Positions 7,834-17,543 of a DNA stretch of 64,000 nt are shown piece by piece (the stretch's first letter is position 1; the number at the start of each line of letters is the position of its first letter). The position numbers and the translations under genes are program-made. Source of the DNA: a bacterium (GTDB lineage Bacteria; Bacillota; Clostridia; Lachnospirales; Lachnospiraceae); NCBI GenBank assembly GCA_030535455.1, contig JAUNJY010000005.1, positions 1 through 64,000 on the forward strand, read 5' to 3'. The notes beneath the pieces are model-generated. The model did not search any database. It saw nothing but the letters and a program-made list of their open reading frames with translations, and was not told the origin of the DNA.

Positions 7834-10800
7834 TTAATCTCTAAATAAATCTTCGATTTCTTCACGAGTAAGTTTATTAATAAATACTTCTTTGGATTGA
7901 ATAACGGCTTCCGATAATGCTTTCTTACGTTGCTGTAACTTGTAGATTTTCTCTTCAATTGAGCCTTTTGTAAGAAGCTTGATTACGTGAACCTTATTCT
8001 TTTGTCCAATACGGTAAGCACGGTCAGTTGCCTGCTCTTCTACCGCTGGATTCCACCATGGATCAAAGTGGATTACCGTATCTGCACCTGTTAAGTTAAG
8101 ACCAGTACCACCAGCTTTTAAGGAAATCAAGAAGACGCTGCCTTCACCAGCATTAAATCGGTTTACATATTCCTGACGGTCTTCCATTGCTGTAGATCCT
8201 TCTAAGTAGAAGTATCCAATATTTTGTTTCTTTAATTCCTCTTCAATTAATCCTAACATAGAAGTGAATTGAGAGAAGATTAAAATTCTATGGCCATTTA
8301 AGATAATATCTGGAAGTAAATCCATAAGAAGGTCTAACTTACCACTACCACCTGTATAGTTGTCAATAAACGTAGATGGATGACAACAAATCTGACGAAG
8401 TCTTGTAAGTGCTGCAAGAATCTTCATCTGACTCTTTGCAATACCATTTTCGTTAATTTCCTTAGTAATATCATTACGGATACTTTCCATGTAAGAAAGA
8501 TAGATATTACGCTGTTCGTCTGTCATATCTGTTAAATACTTGCTTTCGATCTTTTCTGGAAGCTCTTCTAATACGTCTTTCTTCATTCTTCGTAAGATGA
8601 ATGGCTGAATATGACGACTTAAGTCTTCTAACACTTCCTGATTGTTTTCACGAATAATTGGCTTTTCATAACGCTCTGCAAACTTGGCATGGCTAAATAA
8701 ATAGTATGGCATGATAAAGTCAAAGATTGACCATAACTCTGATAAACTATTTTCAATCGGCGTACCCGTTAATGCAAAACGATATTTTGCACGAACTTGT
8801 TTTACCACTTTCGCACTGATGGAGTTGGCATTCTTAATAAACTGTGCTTCATCGATAAACATAGTATGGATTTTCACAGCTTCATAATGCTCGATATCAC
8901 GACGGATTAATGGATAAGAAGTAATGATTACATCATTATCTACGTGAGTCTCGATTAATTCCTTACGAATTTCTGGACTTCCACTTACTACTACCGTACG
9001 TATATGCGGAGCAAAGTTGTGGAACTCATCCTGCCAGTTATACACTAGGGAAGTTGGACAGATTATAAGGAATGGCATCTTTTCAGATCCACTTGCTTCC
9101 ATTTCTTCAATACAGCTTGTAATATATACAATTGTCTGAAGTGTCTTACCAAGCCCCATATCATCCGCTAAGATACCGCCAAGGCCGTTCTTTGCCAAAG
9201 TTCTAAGCCATTTGTAACCAGTTACCTGGTATGGACGAAGGCTTACTTCAATACCGTCTGGAAGTTCAAAATTAGTTGCACTAGGTTCAACGATTCCATT
9301 TACTAATTCAACGAATTCTTCATTCTTTTCAATAAAGAAATCCTTTCCTTCCTCTAAAATGTTGTTTACATACACAGCAGAATTCTTAGGAAGCATTAAC
9401 CCATTTTCACCAATATTCTCTTCATCCACATCTAATTTATCAAAAATATCATTAATAGATGCAAAGTTTTCATCTTCAAGAGAGATAAAGGCACCATTTT
9501 TCAGTCTATGGTACTTCTTCTTTAATTGCAGGGATTGGAATAAGGCATGAAGTTCATCTTTTGGAATCTCTTCATAATTGAATTCCATCTCTAACATATT
9601 AATTTCGTTATTTACCTTTAAGGCAGTCGTTAACTTACCTGGGTTACGTAACGTAAAGTTTTTAAAGTCATCCGAATAGTATAAATCGCATGTATCACTT
9701 AATTCCGTAACGCCAATCGTTAAGAACTCAAAGATATAACGTTCGTCACGAAGCGCGTAATAATTACAGCTTGGAACAAAATGCATATCTTCTAATAAGG
9801 AGATAATTGCACTTTCTTTTTCTGGCTGACGTACAATGATCAGACCATCTTTTGCTACATAATCAAGTGGATTAATTTCATAATCGCCATATTGGAACTT
9901 CACAGTAGCACGAACATTGGCTTTGTGCTTATCTAGGTAAATCGAAGGTTTTAAATCCGCAACGATATATTTGTCTTGAAGTTCGGATGGAATATCAAGT
10001 TCCATCGTCTCAAAGATCTTTGGAAGAACCATGGATAAGAATTTATCTTTTGCTTCCTTATGGAATACTAAAGGCTTGTCCTGTTTCCCAAAAATAGAAT
10101 AGAATGGCAAATAATTTGAAATAAACTTGCGATTAGGGCGGTATAATACGTTATCAACAAGCATCAATTCCCCTTTGTCTGTCAGTGGAATGATGTTCGC
10201 ATTCTCCTTATCCTCTAATTGGATGGAGTCCTCGTCTGTTACCAGACCAAGCTTGATCACCGGATTACCTTTTACATAACGTGCGCGTTCTAATTCATTG
10301 TTGTACACCTGAATATTGAACGGTTGATCCTCTAATTGCTCTAATAATTTGAAAAACATGTGTTTCGATAATGCAACCATGTTCTTCTGGAAGATAAGAT
10401 TGCTAAGTGAGCTTCCAAGAACCTCCTGCACCTCAAAAATTTCTAAAAAGAAATCTAAGATTGCCTGAGATTCTTTCGTAAATGTGCTTTCACCATGGAT
10501 AAATTTAAATTCTTTACCAAGCACGATTGTTTCTTTTCGCATATATTCAGATAAGAATTTACGAACATTCTGGATCTTATACTGACGTCCCGCACCCGCT
10601 GATAGCTGCACATAGACTCTAGATTCATCATTACGAAGTAGGTTCGGAATTCGAACGGTTACTTCAATGTCATAAACTTCACCATAAGTTGTCAAAAAGT
10701 CTTGTTTTTCAAAATACTGCAAGATACGATATGCTGCCATATCCTCCGATGTATTCGGCTTTTTCGCAGTTTTTTGTTCATAATAATCAGCGATAAATAA

Positions 10801-11064
10801 AAGTAATGCAACAACGTGCTTACATGGCCCTGTGTGTTTGGCATGTCCTGGACAGTTGCAGGAATGGTTTACTACCTTTCCTTCTTCTAACGTAACACTA
10901 ACATTATAGTCGTTACTTCCTTTTACAATTGCAAAATATTGCTGACTAGCTTTTGACCAACGCACATTTGTTACAGCCTGACTTTTATAGTAACGCGCGC
11001 CACGTAAATAAGTTGTTTCGTTCGCGGTCAATTTTTTAATTTCGTCTCGAGTTAATACATTCAT
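7834..11064 (-). CDS. SNF2-family DEAD/DEAH helicase with SWIM zinc finger
   Basis: A 1076-residue ATP-dependent DNA translocase of the bacterial Rad54/HepA-like SNF2 group. An N-terminal SWIM zinc finger (CNCPGHAKHTGPCKHV, about residues 70-85) is followed by a long SNF2-associated region. The ATPase core shows Walker A DDMGLGKT, the DEAQ box MFIDEAQFIKN, ALTGTPIENSLSELWSIFDF, then helicase-C motifs LIFSQFTSM, LISLKAGGTGLNL and QATDRAYRIGQ. I use the second ATG (11064): AGAAGG lies 9 nt before it but touches the first ATG at 11073. Likely roles are chromatin or transcription-complex remodelling or repair; the substrate is unknown. A -10-like TATAAT lies at 11103-11108. It is monocistronic. 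Confidence 0.95.
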   Translation of the reverse strand: MNVLTRDEIKKLTANETTYLRGARYYKSQAVTNVRWSKASQQYFAIVKGSNDYNVSVTLEEGKVVNHSCNCPGHAKHTGPCKHVVALLLFIADYYEQKTAKKPNTSEDMAAYRILQYFEKQDFLTTYGEVYDIEVTVRIPNLLRNDESRVYVQLSAGAGRQYKIQNVRKFLSEYMRKETIVLGKEFKFIHGESTFTKESQAILDFFLEIFEVQEVLGSSLSNLIFQKNMVALSKHMFFKLLEQLEDQPFNIQVYNNELERARYVKGNPVIKLGLVTDEDSIQLEDKENANIIPLTDKGELMLVDNVLYRPNRKFISNYLPFYSIFGKQDKPLVFHKEAKDKFLSMVLPKIFETMELDIPSELQDKYIVADLKPSIYLDKHKANVRATVKFQYGDYEINPLDYVAKDGLIIVRQPEKESAIISLLEDMHFVPSCNYYALRDERYIFEFLTIGVTELSDTCDLYYSDDFKNFTLRNPGKLTTALKVNNEINMLEMEFNYEEIPKDELHALFQSLQLKKKYHRLKNGAFISLEDENFASINDIFDKLDVDEENIGENGLMLPKNSAVYVNNILEEGKDFFIEKNEEFVELVNGIVEPSATNFELPDGIEVSLRPYQVTGYKWLRTLAKNGLGGILADDMGLGKTLQTIVYITSCIEEMEASGSEKMPFLIICPTSLVYNWQDEFHNFAPHIRTVVVSGSPEIRKELIETHVDNDVIITSYPLIRRDIEHYEAVKIHTMFIDEAQFIKNANSISAKVVKQVRAKYRFALTGTPIENSLSELWSIFDFIMPYYLFSHAKFAERYEKPIIRENNQEVLEDLSRHIQPFILRRMKKDVLEELPEKIESKYLTDMTDEQRNIYLSYMESIRNDITKEINENGIAKSQMKILAALTRLRQICCHPSTFIDNYTGGSGKLDLLMDLLPDIILNGHRILIFSQFTSMLGLIEEELKKQNIGYFYLEGSTAMEDRQEYVNRFNAGEGSVFLISLKAGGTGLNLTGADTVIHFDPWWNPAVEEQATDRAYRIGQKNKVHVIKLLTKGSIEEKIYKLQQRKKALSEAVIQSKEVFINKLTREEIEDLFRD

Positions 11065-11226
11065 ACAAAACATCCTTCTAAACGTTTTTTAATCATCAAA
11101 CTATTATATCACATTAAAGGGATTAATTGTAGTTTTTTTTGTAATACTTAATAAATTTCTATGGCACCTCTACCACAAATTGCATAAAAAGCTGCTGGAA
11201 AAGTAGTTTTCTGTTCCTAAATAAAG

Positions 11227-11261
11227 AAGACCCCAAAAGCAACAATAGCTTTCAAGGTCTT
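11227..11261 (-). terminator. Intrinsic terminator
   Basis: The 14-nt arms 11227-11240 and 11248-11261 pair with a few G-U pairs and are followed on the minus strand by CTTTATTT. It lies directly after the stop codon of the membrane-protein gene at 11267. Confidence 0.7.
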
Positions 11262-11266
11262 TGTTC

Positions 11267-12673
11267 TTAGCGCTCACCGCAATATGTACGCTGTTCATAA
11301 AAGGTACTGCTAAAATCTGTTTCGTCTAGTTTTCTCCATTTTTGAAAATTAATTTTATGTTGATACCATAAGGAATAATACAACGGTAGCTTTGTCTCAT
11401 CAACCTCTTCTTCCTCACTATATGATAAACTCACAGGAGCTACAGTCTGAGCGGCGATAAATCGATAATTATTTCCCTTTGTGGGAATGGTATACTGATA
11501 TACATTTCCTCCAAACCACTCTGTGAATGCTCCATTATTTATCTCTGTAATATCATAATAGGCATCTTCCCCTGAAGACGTTGTATATATTCCATAAACT
11601 ACTGGCTGCCAATTAATATTTCCATCGTAATAAAAATTAAAATAATCCGTAAACGTACGGGATGGTTTCTCCCTCCACTTCCCATACGTAAGCACCCGCA
11701 CTGTCCCTGGATACTCAGCATCTTCATTAAAATAGCTATAGACAAAGGTTACATCTAGCTTATTCAGATCTTCTTGTTCTAATTCTCTTCTAGTTTCATC
11801 ATCCTCCATATAGGAAAATCCCGTATCTTTTTGGACAACAACCTTATTTATTCCATCATAATTTGCAATTTCTTCCGAGGACAGCTGACTTAAGATTTCT
11901 TCTGGAAAACCTGCTTTTCTCATCTGTTCTACAATTGTGGCCTCATTTGCACTTGCAACTGTACTATTGTATGTCTCTAACGGCTTTAGTAAAGACAAAT
12001 AGCGAACGGCCGGTACCAGTGTTATTACAGCAATTAGACAGATCCCAGCAACCAGATATAGGATTACTTTATCCTTAAGATAATACTCCTCGACTTCCTT
12101 TTGCTCGTTTGCCAAGGAGATATTAACAGGTGACAGATTTACAACTATGACAATAACTAGTGCAATTAACACTATAAATCCTAACCACGACAGCTCTATT
12201 ACATAAGTAGAAAACAAGGTAATCACAGTAATCGCAATCAGACTCTTCTTGATTTTTGTGTAACTATCTACGATAGGCAAAACTAATCCTGGCAGGCTGT
12301 TGGCCTCATACATACCATTTTCGATGCTATCTAGCATGGCATACAGCAGCCCCATTTGCACAAGAAATGCAGTTCCTGATACCAGTGACAGATATAACTC
12401 ATTATCATACTGACATATAATGATTGCCAGGCATCGAAACACGAAATATCCAATTGATAAGCAATATGCTTTATGTAAACTTTTATTTCCGTCTTTCATC
12501 AAAAACATTCCATGAAGCATTAAAAATGCCCCCAGTAGTGTTGTAATCTCACCTAGTGGAAACGACGTCAATGAAATCGTTATAAATGATAAGACAATCC
12601 CCCATTTCATCTGAAACATACATGTTCCCCAAGGCAGACCATATTTCTTATTTTCTTCTAATAAGCTTTCCAT
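11267..12673 (-). CDS. Polytopic membrane protein with extracytoplasmic C-terminal domain, paralog 1
   Basis: A 468-residue protein of unknown family. Residues 20-180 contain about five hydrophobic helices and another lies near 205-225; the C-terminal half is hydrophilic. It is a clear paralog of the next gene upstream. Shared blocks are KWGIVLSF, PLGEITTLLGA, KSLHKAY, STYVIELSWLG, GFPEEILSQLSSEEIANYD, TVRVLTYGKW and YRFIAAQT. The block GFPEEIL..LSSEEIANYD..KVVV begins the extracytoplasmic part. A TGCTATAAT extended -10 lies at 12722-12727 (TATAAT), after the previous gene's terminator, so it has its own promoter. Function unknown. Confidence 0.75.
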   Translation of the reverse strand: MESLLEENKKYGLPWGTCMFQMKWGIVLSFITISLTSFPLGEITTLLGAFLMLHGMFLMKDGNKSLHKAYCLSIGYFVFRCLAIIICQYDNELYLSLVSGTAFLVQMGLLYAMLDSIENGMYEANSLPGLVLPIVDSYTKIKKSLIAITVITLFSTYVIELSWLGFIVLIALVIVIVVNLSPVNISLANEQKEVEEYYLKDKVILYLVAGICLIAVITLVPAVRYLSLLKPLETYNSTVASANEATIVEQMRKAGFPEEILSQLSSEEIANYDGINKVVVQKDTGFSYMEDDETRRELEQEDLNKLDVTFVYSYFNEDAEYPGTVRVLTYGKWREKPSRTFTDYFNFYYDGNINWQPVVYGIYTTSSGEDAYYDITEINNGAFTEWFGGNVYQYTIPTKGNNYRFIAAQTVAPVSLSYSEEEEVDETKLPLYYSLWYQHKINFQKWRKLDETDFSSTFYEQRTYCGER

Positions 12674-12721
12674 TTTCCCTCCAAATACTTCATTTTACTT
12701 TTTTCCTCTCAATTCCCTTTT

Positions 12722-12727
12722 ATTATA
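12722..12727 (-). promoter_or_regulatory. Extended -10 promoter element
   Basis: TATAAT preceded by TG-C on the minus strand, about 50 nt before the ATG of the first paralog. I see no good -35, which is common with extended -10 promoters. Confidence 0.45.
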
Positions 12728-12740
12728 GCATAATTCATAT

Positions 12741-12767
12741 AAAAAGACACCCATTTTTCAGGGTGTC
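12741..12767 (-). terminator. Intrinsic terminator
   Basis: GACACCC (12746-12752) pairs with GGGTGTC (12761-12767) and is followed on the minus strand by TTTTT. It ends the second paralog. Confidence 0.8.
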
Positions 12768-12796
12768 AATTACGTCAACATGCTTTGTATCTCTGA

Positions 12797-14215
12797 TTAT
12801 CCCGTTATAAAATAATACTGGCGCTGCTCATGAAACGAAGTATAATAATCGGACAAATCCATGGTATTCCATATAGGAAAGCCTACCCTATGGTAATAAT
12901 TAAGCTGATATCGATCAAAATACTCCTGTTCTTGCCCGCCTAGTTCATCGTATTCTTCCTGTTCCACTTCAATCGTCTGTGCTGCTATAAATCGATAATT
13001 ATAACCATTTCTAGGAATAGTATAACGATACGTATCAATGGTACTATAATTCCAAAAATCATCACGTAACATGCTGTCTGCATCAATCCTATACTGCTTC
13101 TCCATTCCTAAATCTGCCGTATAAATTCCATATGCTATGGGATTTAAAGTCATATTAACATCATGATTGAAATAAAAACAATCTGTATAAGCATGACCCG
13201 GAGTTTCCTTCCATTTTCCATACGTAAGCACTCGAACTGTTCTAGGAGATGTAAGCTGCTCTTCAAAATAACTATAAACAACAGTAAGCTCCAGCTTACT
13301 TAAATCTTCTCGTTTCCTTCTGGTCTCGTCATCCTCATCGCTATTTCCATCATGCCTTAAAAACTGAGACGAAAGATTTTTTCGTACTACAACCTTTGTT
13401 ACTTTATCATAATTTGCAATTTCCTCTGAAGATAGGTCAATCAAGATTTCTTCCGGAAAACCTGCCTTCTTCATCTGATTTACTATATCATCAAGATCCA
13501 TATTTACTTGATTTCCAGTATACTCGTGTAAGGAATCATGTAAAGAAACATAACGTGCGGCTGGTACTAACAATAGCACCAAAAGAGTTCCGCTTACTAT
13601 GATGGTATATAGCCTTGCACTGCCTTTTGGTCTGTTTTTCTCTTTTGTATCTGCTATATTATCCAATACAAGCTCTACAGGTTCCAGGTTTTTTAAAATA
13701 CTAATTACAAAGGCTAGAAGTAGACACAGTCCGATCCATGATAATTCCATAACGTATGTTGAAAACAATTGAATTACAAGGATTCCAATCAAGGATCTAC
13801 GTATGGTTGAATAGGCATGTGCAATTGACTGAACTTGATCTGGATCATGATTTTCCTGATACATCCCTTTTTCTAACTGTACTGCAATTTCATAAAAAAG
13901 CCCAGTTCGTAAAAATAAAGCAAGTACTGTCAGCAGTCCTTCACTTTGATATTCAAATACAATGGTGATTATGACTCGGTATGCAAAAAATCCTATTCCT
14001 AACAGATACGCCTTATGTAACGATTGGTTCTCCTCTTTTAACAAAAATAGCCCATATAATAATAGGATACTGCCCAAAAATCCAGTAATCTGAGCAAGTG
14101 GAAATTCCGCTAACGATATATTTACAAACGTCAGGAATACTCCCCACTTAACCTTGGCCATGGCATCTTTCCATCTACCTCTATATGGTTCTATTGTTTG
14201 TGTGTTTTCTTCCAT
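12797..14215 (-). CDS. Polytopic membrane protein with extracytoplasmic C-terminal domain, paralog 2
   Basis: A 472-residue tandem paralog of the 11267-12673 product with the same architecture: about six hydrophobic segments in the first half and a hydrophilic C-terminal domain starting near GFPEEILIDLSSEEIANYDKVTKVVV. Similarity runs over the full length but the copies have diverged well, so the duplication is old rather than an assembly artefact. It has its own sigma-A-type promoter (TTGGAA, 17 nt, TATAAT) and its own terminator, so the copies are independent transcription units. No family is recognised. The conserved extracytoplasmic block suggests an envelope function. Confidence 0.75.
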   Translation of the reverse strand: MEENTQTIEPYRGRWKDAMAKVKWGVFLTFVNISLAEFPLAQITGFLGSILLLYGLFLLKEENQSLHKAYLLGIGFFAYRVIITIVFEYQSEGLLTVLALFLRTGLFYEIAVQLEKGMYQENHDPDQVQSIAHAYSTIRRSLIGILVIQLFSTYVMELSWIGLCLLLAFVISILKNLEPVELVLDNIADTKEKNRPKGSARLYTIIVSGTLLVLLLVPAARYVSLHDSLHEYTGNQVNMDLDDIVNQMKKAGFPEEILIDLSSEEIANYDKVTKVVVRKNLSSQFLRHDGNSDEDDETRRKREDLSKLELTVVYSYFEEQLTSPRTVRVLTYGKWKETPGHAYTDCFYFNHDVNMTLNPIAYGIYTADLGMEKQYRIDADSMLRDDFWNYSTIDTYRYTIPRNGYNYRFIAAQTIEVEQEEYDELGGQEQEYFDRYQLNYYHRVGFPIWNTMDLSDYYTSFHEQRQYYFITG

Positions 14216-14292
14216 CTAACATCCTCCAAATCATTTCCTTCTGCCTCTTTCATTTTGAAACTCATTCTGAAAAAAATGTACGCAGAATACTA

Positions 14293-14321
14293 ATTATAGC
14301 ATAATAGAAAAGTCCTTCCAA
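14293..14321 (-). promoter_or_regulatory. Candidate sigma-A promoter with extended -10
   Basis: On the minus strand TTGGAA (14316-14321), a 17-nt spacer ending TATGC, and TATAAT (14293-14298). It is about 78 nt upstream of the second paralog's ATG. Confidence 0.65.
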
Positions 14322-14396
14322 CATCACCGCCTATATTACTATATATTGGATTCTTGAACTTCAAAGAATTACTTCCTGCTAAACTACTGACAACAA

Positions 14397-14435
14397 AAAG
14401 AGAGCACCGAACAATCTAAGGATTGTTAAGTGCTC
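14397..14435 (-). terminator. Intrinsic terminator
   Basis: GAGCAC (14402-14407) pairs with GTGCTC (14430-14435), and AACAATC (14410-14416) pairs with GATTGTT (14421-14427), followed on the minus strand by TCTTTTTG. It lies directly after the radical SAM gene. Confidence 0.85.
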
Positions 14436-14445
14436 CCATTGTTAT

Positions 14446-15315
14446 TTAAAACCTTGTAGCATATCCACATCTTTTACATAAGTCTTCGACCGCTCTTCGA
14501 TTTGAGAAGCCATTGTAAATATTCTGTGCACGTTCACCTTCTAATATGTCCTTTAGAGGAGTTTCAAATACATTGCCAAGGGCAATATGTCCTTCACTAT
14601 CGAGACAGCATGGAACAACGGTTCCATCTACCAAGACACCAATCTGGTTGCGAAGGCCATGGCAGAATACTTCATCTGTAATATCTGCTACCTTAAGATC
14701 CGGCCAAGCAAACTTCTCAGCCATATTAAGATATACGTTGTTTTTAAGTTTAATTTGGCGGGTTTCTTGTAACTTCTCAGCGAGTGAGAAATCAAGAGCC
14801 AGCTCTTCTTCTAGCATTCTTAAAATATCAGCATTTAAGCCATTTGCTCCTTTTAATTCCTCGCTATCGATATTCCAGAGTCGGATGGCACAAATAATAT
14901 TTGTATTTTCGTTCACATGATTTATAAAATCAGTGACTTCTGTAATATATTGTTCCAATTCCACAGTTTTGGTATTTGCCTCAAAACTATGCAACGAAAT
15001 ATTTACTTGTCTTAATGCAGTTGCATTTGCTAATGTTTCAGTACTATTCTTTAATAAGGTTCCATTTGTCGTAATATTTACCTTTAAGCCGTGACGTTCA
15101 CTTTCGCTTAAAAAGTATTCAATTTCCTTGTTTAACGTTGGTTCCCCCATAAGGTGGAAATAAACATGGTCCGTATAGTCTTTCACATGATCTAGGATAT
15201 GCGAAAATTCCTTACGTCCCATAAACTTGGATTTTCTGCTTGTCTTCGGGCAGAAATTACAACTCAAATTACATACATTTGTGATTTCAATATAAACTTT
15301 TTTAATTTTTTTCAT
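14446..15315 (-). CDS. Radical SAM protein with SPASM-like C-terminus
   Basis: A 289-residue radical S-adenosylmethionine enzyme. The cluster-binding CNLSCNFC motif (Cys15, Cys19, Cys22) binds the 4Fe-4S cluster that cleaves SAM. FHLMGEPTLNKE and ITTNGTLL are the usual following strands. The C-terminus (VPCCLDSEGHIALGNVFETPL...LCKRCGYATRF) has the cysteines of a SPASM-type auxiliary cluster, found in enzymes maturing peptides or modifying small molecules. I see no precursor peptide gene beside it, so the substrate is open. No good Shine-Dalgarno precedes the ATG, so initiation may be weak. It is monocistronic with its own terminator. Confidence 0.88.
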   Translation of the reverse strand: MKKIKKVYIEITNVCNLSCNFCPKTSRKSKFMGRKEFSHILDHVKDYTDHVYFHLMGEPTLNKEIEYFLSESERHGLKVNITTNGTLLKNSTETLANATALRQVNISLHSFEANTKTVELEQYITEVTDFINHVNENTNIICAIRLWNIDSEELKGANGLNADILRMLEEELALDFSLAEKLQETRQIKLKNNVYLNMAEKFAWPDLKVADITDEVFCHGLRNQIGVLVDGTVVPCCLDSEGHIALGNVFETPLKDILEGERAQNIYNGFSNRRAVEDLCKRCGYATRF

Positions 15316-15390
15316 GCTATTATTTAAACATAATAAGCATTTATTGTCACTTGGTAATATTACGCAGTAGTTATTGGAATATTATGTCGA

Positions 15391-16770
15391 TTAAGCTTCG
15401 ATTAAGAATGCTTCGTATCCACGCATTGCTTCATAAAGATCTGCTTTGCTTACTACTTCCCATGGAGCATGCATATTTTGAACAGCAATACCTGCATCGA
15501 TAACTTCCATATTGTAGTTTGCCATGATGTAAGCGATAGTACCGCCGCCACCTTGATCTACCTTGCCAAGCTCAGCAGTCTGGAATGTCACGTCATGTTT
15601 ATCCATTATTCTGCGGATTTCAGCCATGTATTCTGCATTTGCATCATTACTGCCAGATTTTCCTCTTGCGCCTGTGTATTTGTTAAATACAAATCCTCTG
15701 CCAAAATATGCGGAGTTTTTCTTTTCATTCACGCTTGCATAGTTTGGATCGAATGCTGCACTTACGTCAGAAGAAAGCATCTTTGAATTTGTAAATGCTC
15801 TTCTAAGTTTTAATTCAGAATATGTTCCAGTGCATTCCATAAGTTCAGCAACCATGTTTTCAAAGAAACGAGAATGCATACCAGTTGCACCAACACTTCC
15901 GATTTCTTCTTTATCCACTAAGATGCATACGCTTGTTTTTCTTGGATTTTCTACAAGGAACATAGCTTCTAATGAAGTATATGCACAACAACGATCATCA
16001 TGGCCATAGCCGATTACCATGCTTCTGTCAATTCCATAATCTCTAGCTTTTCCAGCTGGTACTACTTCTAACTCTGCAGAAAGGAAATCTTCTTCTTCCA
16101 TTCCGTATTTTTCTTTTAACAATGCTAAAATATTAGCTTTTACTTTTTCTTTTTCATCTGTCTTAGATGGGATACTGCCGATAAGTACGTTTAAGTCCTC
16201 ACCTTCTACAACTTTTGCGCCTTTTTTATCTAATTGATCTGCTGCTAAATGAATTAATAAGTCGGAAATACCTACTACAGGATCACAATCATCTTCACCA
16301 ATCACAACATCAACTACACTGCCATCTTTTAAAGCAACAACACCGTGGATTGCTAATGGCTGTGCTACCCATTGATATTTCTTAATTCCGCCATAGTAAT
16401 GAGTATCTAAAAGTACTAAAGATGAATCCTCATATAACGGATTTTGTTTAATATCAATTCTTGGAGAGTCGATATGAGCACCTAAGATATTCATACCTTT
16501 TTCAATTGGTTCTTGTCCTACGCAGAATAAAACAATATTTTTGCCCATATTTGTAGCATAAACCTTATCACCAGCTTTTAAAGTTTCGCCTGCTTCAATC
16601 ACTGCTTTTAAATCTCTAAAACCAGCATCTTCTGCTAGCTTTACTGTTTCTCTTACACATTCACGTTCTGTTTTACAATCAGAGATAAAGCTTCTGTAAC
16701 GGTCTGCTAATTGGAATACTTGATCCATTTCTCCGTCATTATACTTTTCCCATGCGTTTTTTCTTTCCAT
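15391..16770 (-). CDS. M18-family aminopeptidase
   Basis: A 459-residue cytoplasmic metallo-aminopeptidase of family M18, which removes N-terminal residues in peptide turnover. Zinc-site signatures: LGAHIDSPRIDIK (His and Asp, about residues 95-107), the catalytic Glu of VDKEEIGSVGATGM, the Asp-bearing GYGHDDRCCAYTSLEA, and VQNMHAPWEVVSKAD near the C-terminus. The start is the ATG at 16770, with AAGGAGG 6 nt upstream; the longer in-frame reading to 16812 has no ribosome site. Length is normal. It stands alone, between the radical SAM gene and the amylase pair. Confidence 0.92.
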   Translation of the reverse strand: MERKNAWEKYNDGEMDQVFQLADRYRSFISDCKTERECVRETVKLAEDAGFRDLKAVIEAGETLKAGDKVYATNMGKNIVLFCVGQEPIEKGMNILGAHIDSPRIDIKQNPLYEDSSLVLLDTHYYGGIKKYQWVAQPLAIHGVVALKDGSVVDVVIGEDDCDPVVGISDLLIHLAADQLDKKGAKVVEGEDLNVLIGSIPSKTDEKEKVKANILALLKEKYGMEEEDFLSAELEVVPAGKARDYGIDRSMVIGYGHDDRCCAYTSLEAMFLVENPRKTSVCILVDKEEIGSVGATGMHSRFFENMVAELMECTGTYSELKLRRAFTNSKMLSSDVSAAFDPNYASVNEKKNSAYFGRGFVFNKYTGARGKSGSNDANAEYMAEIRRIMDKHDVTFQTAELGKVDQGGGGTIAYIMANYNMEVIDAGIAVQNMHAPWEVVSKADLYEAMRGYEAFLIEA

Positions 16771-16847
16771 AATTGTCCTCCTTGGTATGTTAATAAATGC
16801 TAAATCTGTCATATTATATCACATTAATAATGATTTGTCGAAAAAAC

Positions 16848-17543
16848 TCATAGATTTTTCCTGGTCCACTGTTCTAATACTTCTAGTTGCTCCGTTGTAT
16901 GGAAAAAATGCTCACTTCCTTCCAAAACTGTAAGTTTGCAGGAAAACTTGTCCGTAAATTCTTGGACCGTCTGTCTTTCCTGAAGGTAATCCTTAGAGCC
17001 ATATAGGATACAGGTTGGTGAGTCCCATTTTACAATCGGATGCGCTTTTACATAACAATAATAGTCGTAATCCAGTACCTCTCCAATCTTGGTTGGAATG
17101 ATGTGACGTTCTTGCAGTTCCTGTTCTGTCACATTGGTCCACGTCATCATATTTTGAATTAATCGCTCCATATTTACAATTGGAGACAAGAATAGACACT
17201 TTTCAAATTGGCAAGTCTGGTAGGCCACAAGGCTGAAGTAGGCTCCTACACTGCTGGCAAATAGGCTGATCTTACTCCATCGTGTTTTTATGTAGTCATG
17301 CACGATCATTAGCTCGTCTACTCCGTTTTGTATATTGAAAGGAGTTGTCTCTTCCTTTCGAGCCCCATGCTCCGGAAAATCAAAGCTAAGTACTTGATAT
17401 CCTTGTTCTGTTGCGATTTCGGCAAGCCCCTCGGCAGCTTCTTTGCTTGACAGCTTCCCGTGAACATAAAGGTATAGCTTGTTGGAGTCGTTTCCCCATA
17501 AAATTGCCGGTATCTGTTCAATCTGAATGGCTCGTTGTCTCAT
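16848..17543 (-). CDS. Alpha/beta-hydrolase
   Basis: A 231-residue serine hydrolase. The fold is visible from the N-terminal strand LYLYVHGKLSSKEAA (HGxxS oxyanion region) and the nucleophile elbow LFASSVGAYFS (Ser in a G/A-x-S-x-G variant, about residues 93-103). The acid lies in LYGSKDYLQER and the histidine in LEGSEHFFHTTEQ at the end. The substrate is unknown. The start overlaps the stop of the alpha-amylase gene by ATGA (17540-17543), so it is translationally coupled to an enzyme of cytoplasmic glucan breakdown and might act on modified sugars, though that is only inference from context. Confidence 0.88.
   Translation of the reverse strand: MRQRAIQIEQIPAILWGNDSNKLYLYVHGKLSSKEAAEGLAEIATEQGYQVLSFDFPEHGARKEETTPFNIQNGVDELMIVHDYIKTRWSKISLFASSVGAYFSLVAYQTCQFEKCLFLSPIVNMERLIQNMMTWTNVTEQELQERHIIPTKIGEVLDYDYYCYVKAHPIVKWDSPTCILYGSKDYLQERQTVQEFTDKFSCKLTVLEGSEHFFHTTEQLEVLEQWTRKNL

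Noticed and set aside
7743-7958. Minus-strand 71-codon frame overlapping the end of the SNF2 gene
   Set aside because: It lies in another frame over the helicase C-terminus and repeat copy A, with no independent start signal.
11267-14215. Tandem paralogs as an assembly duplication
   Set aside because: The two genes differ throughout and have different promoters and terminators, so they are genuine diverged copies.
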